Both the position numbers and the translations under genes were made by a program. The notes beneath the pieces are model-generated. The model was not told the DNA's origin and did no database searches. It worked only from the letters and a program-made list of their open reading frames with translations. A stretch of 64,000 bases of DNA. Origin: JACDER01 sp963842575. GTDB taxonomy: Bacteria; Actinomycetota; Thermoleophilia; Gaiellales; Gaiellaceae. Below, one piece after another: positions 41,744 through 50,751 of the stretch. The stretch spans positions 741,430-805,429 of the forward strand of contig CAWJGS010000010.1 of the NCBI GenBank assembly GCA_963842575.1, read 5' to 3'. How positions within the stretch are numbered: position 1 is the first letter of the stretch; every line of letters starts with the position of its first letter.

Positions 41744-43073
41744 CGTCGTCGTCGCGCTTTGCACTGACGTAGCCCTCCTTTGTGACCTGCCTCGGCGGGA
41801 ATCCAGCGAGCGATCCGGGGGGGACGTCGTCGGTGACGACGGTCCCCGCCGCCGTCCAAGAATCGTCGCCAATGTCGACCGGAGCAACGAATGCATTGTG
41901 GACCGCAGTCCTGACGTTCCTGCCGATCTTCGTGCGCTGCTTCGGCTGATCGGGGTCGTGCGGGAAGTTCGCGGTGATCGCGCCCGCGCCGATGTTCGAG
42001 TCCTCGCCGATGTCGGCGTCGCCGATGTAGGAAAGGTGGGGAACCTTGCTGCGCTCGCCCACGTGCGTGTTCTTGATCTCCACGAACGTCCCCGCCTTCG
42101 CGCCCGCCGCCAGAACCGTTCCGGGGCGAAGGTAACAGAACGGACCCACGAGTGCCGACGGTCCGATGTCGGCGTCGTGCGCGACCGCGTGCGGACCGAT
42201 CTCGGCGCCGGCCGCAACACGCGTCGCGCCCTTGAGGACGGTGAACGGCTGGACGGTGGAGTCGGCCTCGAGCTCGACGGAGTCGTCGATCCAGGCCGTC
42301 TGCGGATCGACGATGGTGACGCCGGCCAGCAGGTGCCCCTCGTTGATCCGGTCGCGGAGGGCGGCGGCGGCCTGGGCGAGGTCGGCGCGCGTGTTCACTC
42401 CGGTGAGGCTGACCGGGTCGGCTTCGGAGCGGTGCGCGACCGCGCGGCCTCCGGCCGCGACGATGCTTTCGACCGCGTCCGTGAGGTAGAGCTCGCCCTG
42501 CGCGTTGTCTGCGTCGAGCTGCTCCAGCGCACGACCGAGCGACGCGGCGTCGAAGACGTAGTAGGAGGCATTGAGCTCTTCGATGGCCCGCTCCTCGTCG
42601 GTTGCGTCCCTCTCCTCGACGATCCTCGTCACGTTCCCGTTTTCGTCTCGGACGATGCGGCCGTACGGGAGCGGAGTCGGTGAGGTGAAGGTGAGAAGGG
42701 TGACATCCGCGCCGCCGGCGGTATGCGCAGCGACGAGATCCTCCAGCATCTCGGCGGTCACGAGCGGTGCGTCGCCGGGAATGATCAGGACGCCTCCTTC
42801 GAATCCCTCCAGCGCCGCCAGCGCGGTCGCGGCCGCGTCGCCCGTTCCGAGCGGACGCTCCTGGACGGCGACCTCGACGCTTCCGTCGTAGGCCGAAGCG
42901 CTCTCGGGAGACGTGACCACGACGAGCCTTTCGGGGCCAATCGCGCCGGCGGCGGCGATCACCCAGTCCACCAGCCGCTTGCCCAGAAGCGGATGGAGAT
43001 GCTTGGGAAGCTGCGAGCGCATGCGGGTGCCGAGCCCTCCGGCCATGATCACGGCTGCGATCCGAGTCGGCAT
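41736..43073 (-). CDS. glmU: Bifunctional UDP-N-acetylglucosamine pyrophosphorylase / glucosamine-1-phosphate acetyltransferase
   Basis: 445 residues. The N-terminal uridylyltransferase domain starts AAVIMAGGLGTRMRSQLPKHL, with VLIIPGDAPLVT, and the C-terminal half is a left-handed beta-helix of hexapeptide repeats (IGPHAVAHDADIGPSALVGP) with the acetyl-CoA site GDDSWTAAGTVVTDDVPPG. It makes UDP-GlcNAc for peptidoglycan. The last residues are a run of aspartates (RDDDDD). TACGCT lies 9 nt before ATG 43073, between it and the tRNA-Gln gene. Confidence 0.96.
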   Translation of the reverse strand: MPTRIAAVIMAGGLGTRMRSQLPKHLHPLLGKRLVDWVIAAAGAIGPERLVVVTSPESASAYDGSVEVAVQERPLGTGDAAATALAALEGFEGGVLIIPGDAPLVTAEMLEDLVAAHTAGGADVTLLTFTSPTPLPYGRIVRDENGNVTRIVEERDATDEERAIEELNASYYVFDAASLGRALEQLDADNAQGELYLTDAVESIVAAGGRAVAHRSEADPVSLTGVNTRADLAQAAAALRDRINEGHLLAGVTIVDPQTAWIDDSVELEADSTVQPFTVLKGATRVAAGAEIGPHAVAHDADIGPSALVGPFCYLRPGTVLAAGAKAGTFVEIKNTHVGERSKVPHLSYIGDADIGEDSNIGAGAITANFPHDPDQPKQRTKIGRNVRTAVHNAFVAPVDIGDDSWTAAGTVVTDDVPPGSLAGFPPRQVTKEGYVSAKRDDDDD

Positions 43074-43089
43074 CAGGACGCGAGCGTAA

Positions 43090-43163
43090 TGGCTGGGGCG
43101 CCAGGATTCGAACCTGGGATCACGGGACCAAAACCCGTTGCCTTACCACTTGGCTACGCCCCA
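43090..43163 (-). tRNA. tRNA-Gln (anticodon TTG), CCA encoded
   Basis: On the minus strand the acceptor stem is TGGGGCG/CGCCCCA with discriminator G and encoded CCA. The anticodon arm is ACGGG-TTTTGGT-CCCGT, so the anticodon is TTG (reads CAA). The T arm contains GGTTCGAATCC. It lies just upstream of glmU, the usual place in Actinobacteria. Confidence 0.95.
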
Positions 43164-43181
43164 GCGCAGTCGCCAGTCTAG

Positions 43182-43583
43182 TTAGGGCCGGTCCGAGAAG
43201 AGCGCGATCAGCGCCACGATCGCGAGCAGGCCGACCGCGATGAGCGCGAACGTCCCGAAGAGTATGAGCGCGAACGGGACCAGCACGACCGCAGCCTGCG
43301 AGGTGGCGAGGATCCAGCTCACCTGGCGCACCGTGAACGACTTCGACTCCCGTCCCGCGAAGAAGTAGACGGTCACCGCGGCGATCGCGACTGAGATCGC
43401 GAGCCAGCGGTTGATGAAGTGGACGGCGACCAGCAGGCCCTCGATGACTGCGATCCAGAGGGCGATCTGGGTACGCTGACGCCTGAGCCAGAGGCCTGCT
43501 TTGCTGGCACCGTGGTCGATGACATCGGCGCCTGACGGGGCTGCAACTCGCCTGGATTCGTCGCCATGTGGCGAGGTTACCAA
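43182..43583 (-). CDS. Membrane protein, function unknown
   Basis: About 133 residues with three or four hydrophobic helices (IALWIAVIEGLLVAVHF, WLAISVAIAAVTVYFFAG, and two in the C-terminal half). The frame must start at TTG 43583 inside the ispE stop region. However, a good leaderless pattern (TAACCT, 6 nt, ATG 43567) exists in another frame encoding MATNPGELQPRQAP. A one-base deletion near 43500 could join that N-terminus to this body, so the first about 30 residues are uncertain. Confidence 0.68.
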   Translation of the reverse strand: MVTSPHGDESRRVAAPSGADVIDHGASKAGLWLRRQRTQIALWIAVIEGLLVAVHFINRWLAISVAIAAVTVYFFAGRESKSFTVRQVSWILATSQAAVVLVPFALILFGTFALIAVGLLAIVALIALFSDRP

Positions 43584-44386
43584 CCGGGTTTGTCGACCCA
43601 GATCCGACCAGAAGAGGCAAGCGCCTGCCCGGCTACGCGGGCCTCGTCAGGTTCACTGAAGAGCCCGTAGACGACCGGCCCGGCACCGGTCACGTCGGCG
43701 CGAAACGCGCCGAGTTCCTTCAGCCTCCCGGCATGCGGCGACGACGCAAGGTCGTTGGGCGGAAGCGCGGCAAGGTCTCCTGCCTGCAGCGCTCCTTCGA
43801 GGACTGCCGCGCGGTCGCCGAAGCCATCCGCTCCCCCACGCGCGTCGAAGGCGTCGTAGACCGAAGCGGTCGAGCTCTTGGTGGCTCCGTCCGGGAGGAA
43901 CAGGACGACGGCGAAGTCGCCTGGGAGCTCGATCGGCTCGAGCATCGTGCCGTCCCCGCGGGCGAGCTTCGGCCCCGGCGTAAGGAAGAACGGCACGTCG
44001 GCGCCGAGGCCGGCGGCGAGCTCGTGGAGGCGCTCGTCCCCGAGCGGCTCGTCCAGCGTCGCGTTTGCGAGCCGCAGGGCCGTCGCCGCGTCGGAGCTCC
44101 CTCCGCCGAGGCCGGCCGCCACCGGGATCCGCTTCTCGATCGTGACGCGCCAGCGGCCGTCCGTACCCGCAGCCGAGGCGAGCGCCAGGAGTGCGCCGCG
44201 GACGAGCGTATCGCCGGCGTAGCCCTCGACCGAGAGCGCCTCCGCCGACTCCAGGTCGACGTCGTCGGCCAGCTCGAGCGGCGCCATGACGGTCACGACC
44301 TCGTGCTTCCCGTCGCCGCGCACCGGGCCGACGACGAGCGCAAGATTCAGCTTCGCCGGCGCGGTCGCACGGTTGGGCGTGGACAT
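43577..44386 (-). CDS. ispE: 4-diphosphocytidyl-2-C-methyl-D-erythritol kinase
   Basis: 269 residues, GHMP kinase fold. APAKLNLALVVG at the N-terminus carries the substrate Lys, PVAAGLGGGSSDAA is the ATP-binding glycine loop, and DVTGAGPVVYGLF the third motif. It phosphorylates the isoprenoid intermediate CDP-ME in the non-mevalonate pathway. ATG 44386 follows TAGGGT (44393-44398) by 6 nt. It is divergent from the DUF2252 gene, which separates it from rsmA. Confidence 0.95.
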   Translation of the reverse strand: MSTPNRATAPAKLNLALVVGPVRGDGKHEVVTVMAPLELADDVDLESAEALSVEGYAGDTLVRGALLALASAAGTDGRWRVTIEKRIPVAAGLGGGSSDAATALRLANATLDEPLGDERLHELAAGLGADVPFFLTPGPKLARGDGTMLEPIELPGDFAVVLFLPDGATKSSTASVYDAFDARGGADGFGDRAAVLEGALQAGDLAALPPNDLASSPHAGRLKELGAFRADVTGAGPVVYGLFSEPDEARVAGQALASSGRIWVDKPGW

Positions 44387-44414
44387 GGGCGCACCCTAGT
44401 GGTCCAATAGGGAA

Positions 44415-45845
44415 ATGCCGGTGAAGGCGGAGCCAGAGCTCGAGGAGCCGGCGGACAGGGTCATCCACGTCTCCGCAGCCGAGCGGAGCGCGAGAGGAAA
44501 GGCTGCGCGGGCAGCCACACCGCGCTCGAGCCAGGCGCAGCTCGACCTCGAGGAGCGTGATCCGGTGGCTCTGCTCGACGAGCAGAGTGCGTCGCGGGTT
44601 CCCGAGCTGGTGCCGATCCGCTACGGGAGGATGCTCGTCTCGCCGTTCACCTTCTATCGCGGCGCGGCCCGGCTGATGGCGCACGATCTCGCGTCCACCC
44701 CGAACGCGGGCTTGACGGTCCAGCTCTGCGGCGATGCCCATCTCTCGAACTTCGGCGGGTTCGCGTCGCCCGAGCGAGTGCTCGTCTTCGATCTCAACGA
44801 CTTCGACGAGACCCTGGCTGGGCCGTTCGAGTGGGATGTGAAACGACTCGCCGCGAGCTTCGAGATCGGCGGCCGTGACCGAGGCTTCGACGACGCCGAG
44901 CGCCGCGAGTCCGTGCTGGCCGTGGTCCGCGCCTACCGCAAGGCGATGCGGGAATTCGCGCTGATGCGGAACCTCGACGTCTGGTACTCGCGGCTCGACG
45001 CCGAGGCGCTCGCGGCGCGTGTCCAGGCCGAGAATTCGAAGCCTTCGGCGAAGGCGTTCAGCCGCGCGGTTGCGAAGGCCCAGACCAAGGACAGCATGCG
45101 GGCGTTCGCCAAGCTGACCCGCATCGTCGACGGAGAGCCGCGCATCATCTCCGACCCACCGGTCCTCGTTCCGGTCGAGGAGCTCGTCGAAGGGTTCTCC
45201 GAAGGCATGGACGAGAGCATTCACGACCTATACCGCGCGTATCGCAACTCACTGGAGAGCAGCCGACGCGATCTGCTCGAGAGTTACCGGTTCGTCCATC
45301 TGGCGCGGAAGGTCGTCGGCGTCGGCAGCGTCGGAACGAGGGCCTGGATCGCACTCCTGATCGGCCGCGACAACGGGGACCCGCTCTTCCTGCAGATCAA
45401 GGAGGCTCAGGAGTCGGTGCTCGAGCCTCACCTCGGCAGGAGCAGGTTCAGGAATGCGGGCAAGCGCGTGGTCGAGGGTCAGCGGCTGATGCAGGCCGCA
45501 AGCGACATCTTCCTCGGCTGGATCCACAGCCCGTACGGCCTCGACGGCACGCCACGCGACTACTACGTCCGCCAGCTCTGGGACTGGAAGACATCGGTCG
45601 ACATGGATCGGATCCTGCCGCGGGGGCTCATTCTCTACGCCCGCGTGTGCGGCTGGACGCTGGCGCGAGCGCACGCGCGCTCCGGCGACCGGATCGCGAT
45701 TGCGTCGTACCTGGGGAAGGGAGACGTCTTCGACCGTGCGCTGGCCGACTTCGCCGCCACATACGCGGATGTGAACGAGCGCGACTACAAGCGATTGACG
45801 GAGGCTGCAGCCGACGGCCGGATCGTCGCCGAGCTCGGAATCTAG
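44415..45845 (+). CDS. DUF2252 family protein (kinase-like fold)
   Basis: 476 residues. LCGDAHLSNFGGFASPERV and VFDLNDFDETLAGPFEWDVK are DUF2252 hallmarks; this family resembles aminoglycoside-phosphotransferase-like kinases, with the HLSNFG and DLNDFDE blocks in place of the catalytic and Mg2+ loops. The substrate is unknown. It is the only plus-strand gene in the 29-53 kb housekeeping block and therefore looks inserted there. ATG 44415, 28 bases from the divergent ispE start; its own promoter is not clear. Confidence 0.88.
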   Translation: MPVKAEPELEEPADRVIHVSAAERSARGKAARAATPRSSQAQLDLEERDPVALLDEQSASRVPELVPIRYGRMLVSPFTFYRGAARLMAHDLASTPNAGLTVQLCGDAHLSNFGGFASPERVLVFDLNDFDETLAGPFEWDVKRLAASFEIGGRDRGFDDAERRESVLAVVRAYRKAMREFALMRNLDVWYSRLDAEALAARVQAENSKPSAKAFSRAVAKAQTKDSMRAFAKLTRIVDGEPRIISDPPVLVPVEELVEGFSEGMDESIHDLYRAYRNSLESSRRDLLESYRFVHLARKVVGVGSVGTRAWIALLIGRDNGDPLFLQIKEAQESVLEPHLGRSRFRNAGKRVVEGQRLMQAASDIFLGWIHSPYGLDGTPRDYYVRQLWDWKTSVDMDRILPRGLILYARVCGWTLARAHARSGDRIAIASYLGKGDVFDRALADFAATYADVNERDYKRLTEAAADGRIVAELGI

Positions 45846-46624
45846 AGCGCGGCGGCCAGAGCGACGAACTCCGGCGGCTCGAGCTCCTCCGCTCTGACGT
45901 TGAGAGGGCGGTCGATCTTCCCGAGCGCGGCGAAGACGTCGTCTCGCTTCGCGAGACCCGCCTGCTGGAGCGAGTTGGCGAGCGTCTTGCGGCGGTGGGC
46001 GAACGCGGCGCCGACCACCTCCTTCACGCTCGGGTAGTCCGCCGGGAGCTTCAGCCGCCGGAAGGCGACGAGCGCGGAGTCGACATTCGGACGCGGCCGG
46101 AAGACGGTCGGCGAGACGGGGTGGAAGCCTGTTCGCTCCGCCGCCAGCTGGACCAGCACCGACACCGCGCCGTACGCCTTGGTCGACGGCCGCGCGAAGA
46201 ACCGGTCCGCGACCTCGCGCTGCACCATCACGCACCAGAGGGCGACGCTCGGAAGGCCGTCGAGGCTCTCCACGACGATTGGCGTCGCGACCTGGTACGG
46301 GAGGTTCGCAACGAGCTTGGTCGGGGCAGGGTCGAGGTCCGCCAGATCGACTCTGAGTGCGTCGCCGAAGACGACCTCCACGTTGTCCCGACCCTCGAGC
46401 CGTTCCGCCAGGTGCGGCTCGAGCCCGCGGTCGATCTCGACGGCATGAACATGCCGGACGCGGTCGGCGAGGTAAGAGGTCAGAACGCCGAGACCGGGCC
46501 CGATCTCGAGCGCCACGTCGGCGGGGTCGAGCTCGGCCAGCCGGCCGATCACGCCGAGGATGTTCTCGTCCACGAGGAAGTGCTGGCCGAGATCGCGGTT
46601 CGGCGAGACGGGCCAGCGAGTCAC
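45842..46624 (-). CDS. rsmA: 16S rRNA (adenine1518/1519-N6,N6)-dimethyltransferase
   Basis: 260 residues. LGQHFLVDENIL at the N-terminus, ALEIGPGLGVLTSYLAD (SAM motif I) and the catalytic NLPYQVATPIV are the KsgA signature. It dimethylates two adenosines near the 3' end of 16S rRNA. GTG 46624 overlaps the tatD stop as GTGA. In Mycobacterium an rpf resuscitation gene lies between tatD and rsmA; here they overlap directly. Confidence 0.96.
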   Translation of the reverse strand: MTRWPVSPNRDLGQHFLVDENILGVIGRLAELDPADVALEIGPGLGVLTSYLADRVRHVHAVEIDRGLEPHLAERLEGRDNVEVVFGDALRVDLADLDPAPTKLVANLPYQVATPIVVESLDGLPSVALWCVMVQREVADRFFARPSTKAYGAVSVLVQLAAERTGFHPVSPTVFRPRPNVDSALVAFRRLKLPADYPSVKEVVGAAFAHRRKTLANSLQQAGLAKRDDVFAALGKIDRPLNVRAEELEPPEFVALAAAL

Positions 46625-47367
46625 GGGAGGGCGAACGCTGTGCTCGCGTTCGAGGCGATGCGGGCGGCGAGCTCGTCCGCGTCTTCGCCGCGTGCCTCGG
46701 CGAGCGCTGCGACGGTGTGGACGACGTTCGCGGGCTCGTTCGGCCGGCCGCGGAGCGGCTGGGGCGAGAGGTAGGGGCTGTCGGTCTCGGCGAGGATGCG
46801 GTCGGCCGGGACGTGCGCGGCGCACTCGCGCAGGTCGGCCGCCTTCGGATACGTGACGTTCCCGGCAAACGAGACGTAGTAGCCGCGCTCGAGGGCGGCC
46901 TCGAGGAGCGTCGGCGAGGAGAAGCAGTGCAGGATCACCGTTCCCTCAAAGCCCCGCAGGGCCGCGAGCGTGTCCTCGTCGGCCGCGCGTGTGTGCACGA
47001 CGACCGGCTTGCGGAGCTCGTCGGCGAGCCCGAGCTCCCGCTCGAAGAGGCGGAGCTGGGCGTCGTGCGGCGCGTAGTCGCGGAAGTGATCGAGGCCGGT
47101 CTCGCCGACGGCAACCGCTCGCTCGTGCGCGAGGAGGTCGCGCAGCTCACCGAGCCGCTCGGCCTCGTCGCCCCCGGCTTCATGCGGATGAATGCCGAGC
47201 GCCGCGAAGACGCCTGGCTCTGCTTCGGCGGTCTGTAGCGCGGCGCGGCAGGACTCGATCGTCGTCCCGACGGTGATCACGCGCTCGACGCCGGCTGTGC
47301 GCGCACGCTCGAGCACCGCCGCCGGGAAGTCGCCGCAAGCGTCGAGATGAGCATGGGTGTCAATCAT
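46621..47367 (-). CDS. tatD: TatD family DNase
   Basis: 248 residues, TIM-barrel metal-dependent hydrolase. IDTHAHLDACG gives the first His pair, VGETGLDHFRDYAPH the bridging Glu, VVHTRAADED and ILHCFSS the later His residues, and LAETDSPYLSPQPLRGR the final Asp. TatD enzymes trim single-stranded or damaged DNA. ATG 47367 overlaps the metG stop by 8 bases, indicating coupling. Confidence 0.95.
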   Translation of the reverse strand: MIDTHAHLDACGDFPAAVLERARTAGVERVITVGTTIESCRAALQTAEAEPGVFAALGIHPHEAGGDEAERLGELRDLLAHERAVAVGETGLDHFRDYAPHDAQLRLFERELGLADELRKPVVVHTRAADEDTLAALRGFEGTVILHCFSSPTLLEAALERGYYVSFAGNVTYPKAADLRECAAHVPADRILAETDSPYLSPQPLRGRPNEPANVVHTVAALAEARGEDADELAARIASNASTAFALP

Positions 47368-49174
47368 CCCCGCGAGACGCGTCGTCCATGCGCTTCAGCT
47401 CCTCCTCGACCACCTTGTCCGGGTCGAGCTTCTTGAAGAGCAGCTCCGGCTCGCGGAGAGACTGGCCTGGCGGGAGGGCGCTCGGCTCCCACCTGCCGAC
47501 GAGCGTGCTGTAGTCGCCGGTGAGCACCCCGTACTTCGTCCCGTCGTCGTCCGCGTGCTCGCGCGAGTCGGGCGGGCCGGCGATCTCGCCTTCGTGGCCC
47601 AGGAGCTCGTGCAGCCGCTGCGAGCTGAACGGAAGGAACGGGGTGAAGAGGATCTTGAGGTTGTCGACGCAGCTCAAGGCGACGTACAGCACGGTGGCAG
47701 CACGGTCGCGGTCGGTCTTGACGAGCACCCACGGCTGCTGCTCGCTCGTGTACTCGTTCACGAGCGAAGCCAGCCGCATGGCCTCCGCGAGCGCGGCGCG
47801 GAAGCGCGCGGCCTCGATCTGCGTCCCGACAGAGTCGAATCCCGCCTCGACGGCTGCGATGAGCTCACGGTCCCGATCGGTCAGCTCGCCGGGCTCGGGG
47901 ACCGCTCCGAAGTTGCGATAGGCGCTCGCCAGCGTGCGGTTGACGAGATTGCCCCAGGTAGCGACGAGCTCGTCGTTGTTCCTGCGGACGAACTCCGCCC
48001 AGGTGAAGTCCGAGTCGTGCGTCTCCGGGCCGGCGGCGGTCAGGTAGTAGCGGAGCGCGTCCGCGTCGTATCGCGCCAGGAAGTCCTTGATCAAGATCCC
48101 GATCCCGCGGCTGGCGCTGAACTGCTGCCGCTCCATGGTCAGGAACTCGCTGGCGACGACATTGTCCGGGAGCGTCAGCGGGCGGCCTGCCCCCAGCTCC
48201 CCGCCGGTCCCGTAGCCGAGGATCTCGGACGGCCAGATGATCGTGTGGAAGACGATGTTGTCCTTGCCCATGAAGTAGAAGTGCCGTGCCTCCGGGTCCT
48301 GCCACCAGTCGCGCCAGGCCTCGGGCGTCTCGCGCGCGGCGGCCCACTCGACCGCCGCGGAGAGGTAGCCGACGACCGCGTCCACCCAGACGTAGATCCG
48401 CTTGCTGGGGTTCTCGTCGTAGCCGTCTACCGGCACCCGGATGCCCCAATCGAGGTCGCGCGTGATCGGCCGTGGCTTGATCTCGCGGGCGAGCTCGAGG
48501 GAGAAGTTGCGGACGTTCGGCCGCCAGTAGTCCTTCGACTCGATCCACTCGATCAGCCTGTCCTGGAACGCGGGCAGATCGAGGTACAGGTGGTTCGTCT
48601 CGCGGAACTCCGGAGTGGTTCCGTCGATCGTCGAGCGCGGATCGATGAGGTCGATCGGATCCAGCTGGTTCCCACAGTTGTCGCACTGGTCTCCGCGCGC
48701 TCGCGTGAACCCGCAGATCGGGCACGTGCCCTCGATGTAGCGGTCGGGGAGGGTGTTTCCGGTCGTGGTGGAGAAAGCCCCGAGCGCCGTCTGCTCGAAG
48801 ACGAACCCCTTGTCGTACAGCGTCTTGAAGAGGTCCCGGACGACGCGGCCGTGGTTGGCCGTCGTCGTCCGGGTGAAGAGGTCGTAGCTGATCCCCAGAT
48901 TGCGGAGATCGTTCCTCGTCAGCTCGTTGTACTTGTCCGCGGCCTCACGCGGCGACAGCCCCTCTCGGTCGGCGACGACCATCACCGGCGTGCCATGCTC
49001 GTCCGTTCCGGACACCATCAGCACGTCGTTTCCGCGCAGACGCTGGTAGCGGGCGAAGATGTCCGCGGGAACCGCGAAGCCGGACACATGGCCTATGTGC
49101 CGCGGGCCGGCGGCATACGGCCAGGCGACGGCCACGAGGATTCGCTCCCGTCGCGATCGGGGCAGGCCGGACAT
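47360..49174 (-). CDS. metG: Methionyl-tRNA synthetase
   Basis: 604 residues. AVAWPYAAGPRHIGHVSG contains the class I HIGH motif, and CPICGFTRARGDQCDNC is the zinc knuckle. The KMSKS-equivalent reads QQFSASRGIG, a recognised variant form. The C-terminal anticodon-binding domain is present, but no extra tRNA-binding C-terminal domain. ATG 49174 sits exactly 6 nt after TAAGGT (49181-49186), so it is probably leaderless and overlaps the tail of the peptidase gene. Confidence 0.96.
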   Translation of the reverse strand: MSGLPRSRRERILVAVAWPYAAGPRHIGHVSGFAVPADIFARYQRLRGNDVLMVSGTDEHGTPVMVVADREGLSPREAADKYNELTRNDLRNLGISYDLFTRTTTANHGRVVRDLFKTLYDKGFVFEQTALGAFSTTTGNTLPDRYIEGTCPICGFTRARGDQCDNCGNQLDPIDLIDPRSTIDGTTPEFRETNHLYLDLPAFQDRLIEWIESKDYWRPNVRNFSLELAREIKPRPITRDLDWGIRVPVDGYDENPSKRIYVWVDAVVGYLSAAVEWAAARETPEAWRDWWQDPEARHFYFMGKDNIVFHTIIWPSEILGYGTGGELGAGRPLTLPDNVVASEFLTMERQQFSASRGIGILIKDFLARYDADALRYYLTAAGPETHDSDFTWAEFVRRNNDELVATWGNLVNRTLASAYRNFGAVPEPGELTDRDRELIAAVEAGFDSVGTQIEAARFRAALAEAMRLASLVNEYTSEQQPWVLVKTDRDRAATVLYVALSCVDNLKILFTPFLPFSSQRLHELLGHEGEIAGPPDSREHADDDGTKYGVLTGDYSTLVGRWEPSALPPGQSLREPELLFKKLDPDKVVEEELKRMDDASRGDD

Positions 49175-50670
49175 GCGTCCACCTTAGTGGCACGCCCGCC
49201 GGATCGGTATCGGGCTCCTCGGCGGGCTCGTCGAGCACCACCGCGAGTGGCGGTCGGGCCTCCGGCGGAGCCTTGCCGGCGGCGTGCCAACACGAGCCCT
49301 CCGCCCGCCACCGCCAGCAGCACGAGCAGGCCCACGACCGCGACTGCCGGGAGCACCGGCCAGGTGCGGATCGTCGTTCCGGTGCTCGTGCCGTGCTGAC
49401 GCACGGGGCGGTGCAACGTGCTCGTAGCGGCCCGAACGAGCTGCACCTGCGTGTGCAAGTGTTGCCGCCGCGTGGGTCTTGCGGCCGTGTCGGTCGCGAG
49501 CCGCGGAGCAGCCTGGTTCCACACCGGCTGTGGGACGGCGTTCGAGACGTCGGGCCTCTGCGGCCGGTCCACCGACGCAGGTTGATCCTCCGGCGAAGGC
49601 GCCGGTGCAACCGGCTCCGACGTCGGGTGTGGTGCGGGCTGGACCGACGCCGGCGCGGTCTCCGCCGCTGGGACGGTCTCCGTTACCGGGGCAGGATCCG
49701 CGGACTCGACCGGAGCCGGGGCAGGCGCGGCAACCGCGGGAGCGGCCACCGGCTCTGCGACGGGCCCGGAGTGGGAGCCCTCCTGCGGGGCTGGAGCTGC
49801 GTCAGCCGGCGGAGACTCCGCCGGCGCGGACGCAACCTCAGTTGCCTCGGCGACCGCCACCGGCGCCGCATCGGGGGAAGCCGCTTCGACCGGAGGAGCC
49901 TCCGGTTCGGGCTGCGGATCCGGCATGGTGGCCGCGTCCACCGGCTCTTCGGCCGGGCTAGCGGGACCAACGCTCGACTCCGCGGCTGCACCTGGCTCGG
50001 CCACGATGTCTGGCGGAGCAGGCTTTGGCGGCGAGTCCGTCACCGGCTGTAGGAACGTCGAGTCCGCTACCTCGTCCGCCGTCGCAGCGAGGGGCTCCGC
50101 CGGAGCGGGTTCAGGTTCCGCGACCGGCGGCACGGCCCCTGCGTCGGCTTCCGCAGCAGGCTCGGCCGAAGAGGCCTCCGCCTCCGGCACGGGCGGCGGC
50201 AGGCCGACCCGCGGCGGTAGGAACGCGAGCGGATCGAGGTAGCCCTGGTCCTGCGCGGTGACGCGGATGCCCAGATGGAGGTACGGCTCCGCGGCCTCCG
50301 GCGTCCCGCTGGGCCCGATCGTCCCGACGGAGGAGCCTTCCGCGACGACCGCATTCCGGATCACGCCGATCGACCCGAGATGCGTGAGGGTCACGGACAG
50401 CCCGTCCGGTGTCTGAATCGTCACACTCTTGCCACTCGTCGGTACCGATCCGGCGAACGAGACGGTGCCGGCGGCAGGAGCGAGCACCGCCGAGCCGGCG
50501 TCGCCGCCGACGTCGATGCCACGATGCTCGCCACCGGCGTATGGGTGCGCCGGATCGAAGACGAACGGCTGTAAAACTGCGCCGCCGGCCGGCCACGTCC
50601 AGGCTCCTGCCGCCGGTGCGCACGCGAGGGCGCCCACCACCGCTGCTGCCCTCAGTACTACACGTCGCAT
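49093..50670 (-). CDS. Secreted M23 (LytM) peptidase with long Pro/Ala/Glu-rich stalk and C-terminal membrane helix
   Basis: Up to 525 residues. Signal peptide, then an M23 domain (about 25-150): HRGIDVGGDAG and YLHLGIRV give the His and Asp zinc ligands of a peptidoglycan endopeptidase. Residues about 165-390 are a low-complexity Pro/Ala/Glu stalk, and PVLPAVAVVGLLVLLAVAGGG is a membrane helix. The last about 30 residues overlap metG and look doubtful. An indel after the helix is possible. The ATG has a strong Shine-Dalgarno (AAGGAGG) and a consensus promoter upstream, so it is leadered. Confidence 0.85.
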   Translation of the reverse strand: MRRVVLRAAAVVGALACAPAAGAWTWPAGGAVLQPFVFDPAHPYAGGEHRGIDVGGDAGSAVLAPAAGTVSFAGSVPTSGKSVTIQTPDGLSVTLTHLGSIGVIRNAVVAEGSSVGTIGPSGTPEAAEPYLHLGIRVTAQDQGYLDPLAFLPPRVGLPPPVPEAEASSAEPAAEADAGAVPPVAEPEPAPAEPLAATADEVADSTFLQPVTDSPPKPAPPDIVAEPGAAAESSVGPASPAEEPVDAATMPDPQPEPEAPPVEAASPDAAPVAVAEATEVASAPAESPPADAAPAPQEGSHSGPVAEPVAAPAVAAPAPAPVESADPAPVTETVPAAETAPASVQPAPHPTSEPVAPAPSPEDQPASVDRPQRPDVSNAVPQPVWNQAAPRLATDTAARPTRRQHLHTQVQLVRAATSTLHRPVRQHGTSTGTTIRTWPVLPAVAVVGLLVLLAVAGGGLVLARRRQGSAGGPTATRGGARRARRGARYRSGGRATKVDACPACPDRDGSESSWPSPGRMPPARGT

Positions 50671-50716
50671 TGTCTTTCAACCTCCTTGTTGTCTTGTGTG
50701 TAAACGAGTCGCCCAC

Positions 50717-50745
50717 AGCTAACCAGGAGGGTCGGACGTTGTCAA
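50717..50745 (-). promoter_or_regulatory. Consensus-like promoter of the M23 peptidase gene
   Basis: On the minus strand TTGACA (50740-50745) is followed after 17 bp by TTAGCT (50717-50722). The predicted transcript begins about 40 nt before the ATG and includes AAGGAGG, a normal leader. This is one of the few perfect -35 boxes seen here. Confidence 0.55.
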
Positions 50746-50751
50746 TTACGG

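Noticed and set aside
43373..43567. Separate 64-codon gene MATNPGELQ
   Set aside because: It may only be the N-terminus of the 43182 membrane protein in another frame; alone it has no stable fold or family.
49720..50240. Low-complexity Pro/Ala/Glu region as non-coding repeat
   Set aside because: It is continuous in frame with the M23 domain and the membrane helix, so it is a protein stalk.
50671..50751. c-di-AMP (ydaO) riboswitch upstream of the M23 peptidase gene
   Set aside because: The gap is only 81 bases and contains an ordinary promoter and Shine-Dalgarno; no ydaO-type fold fits.
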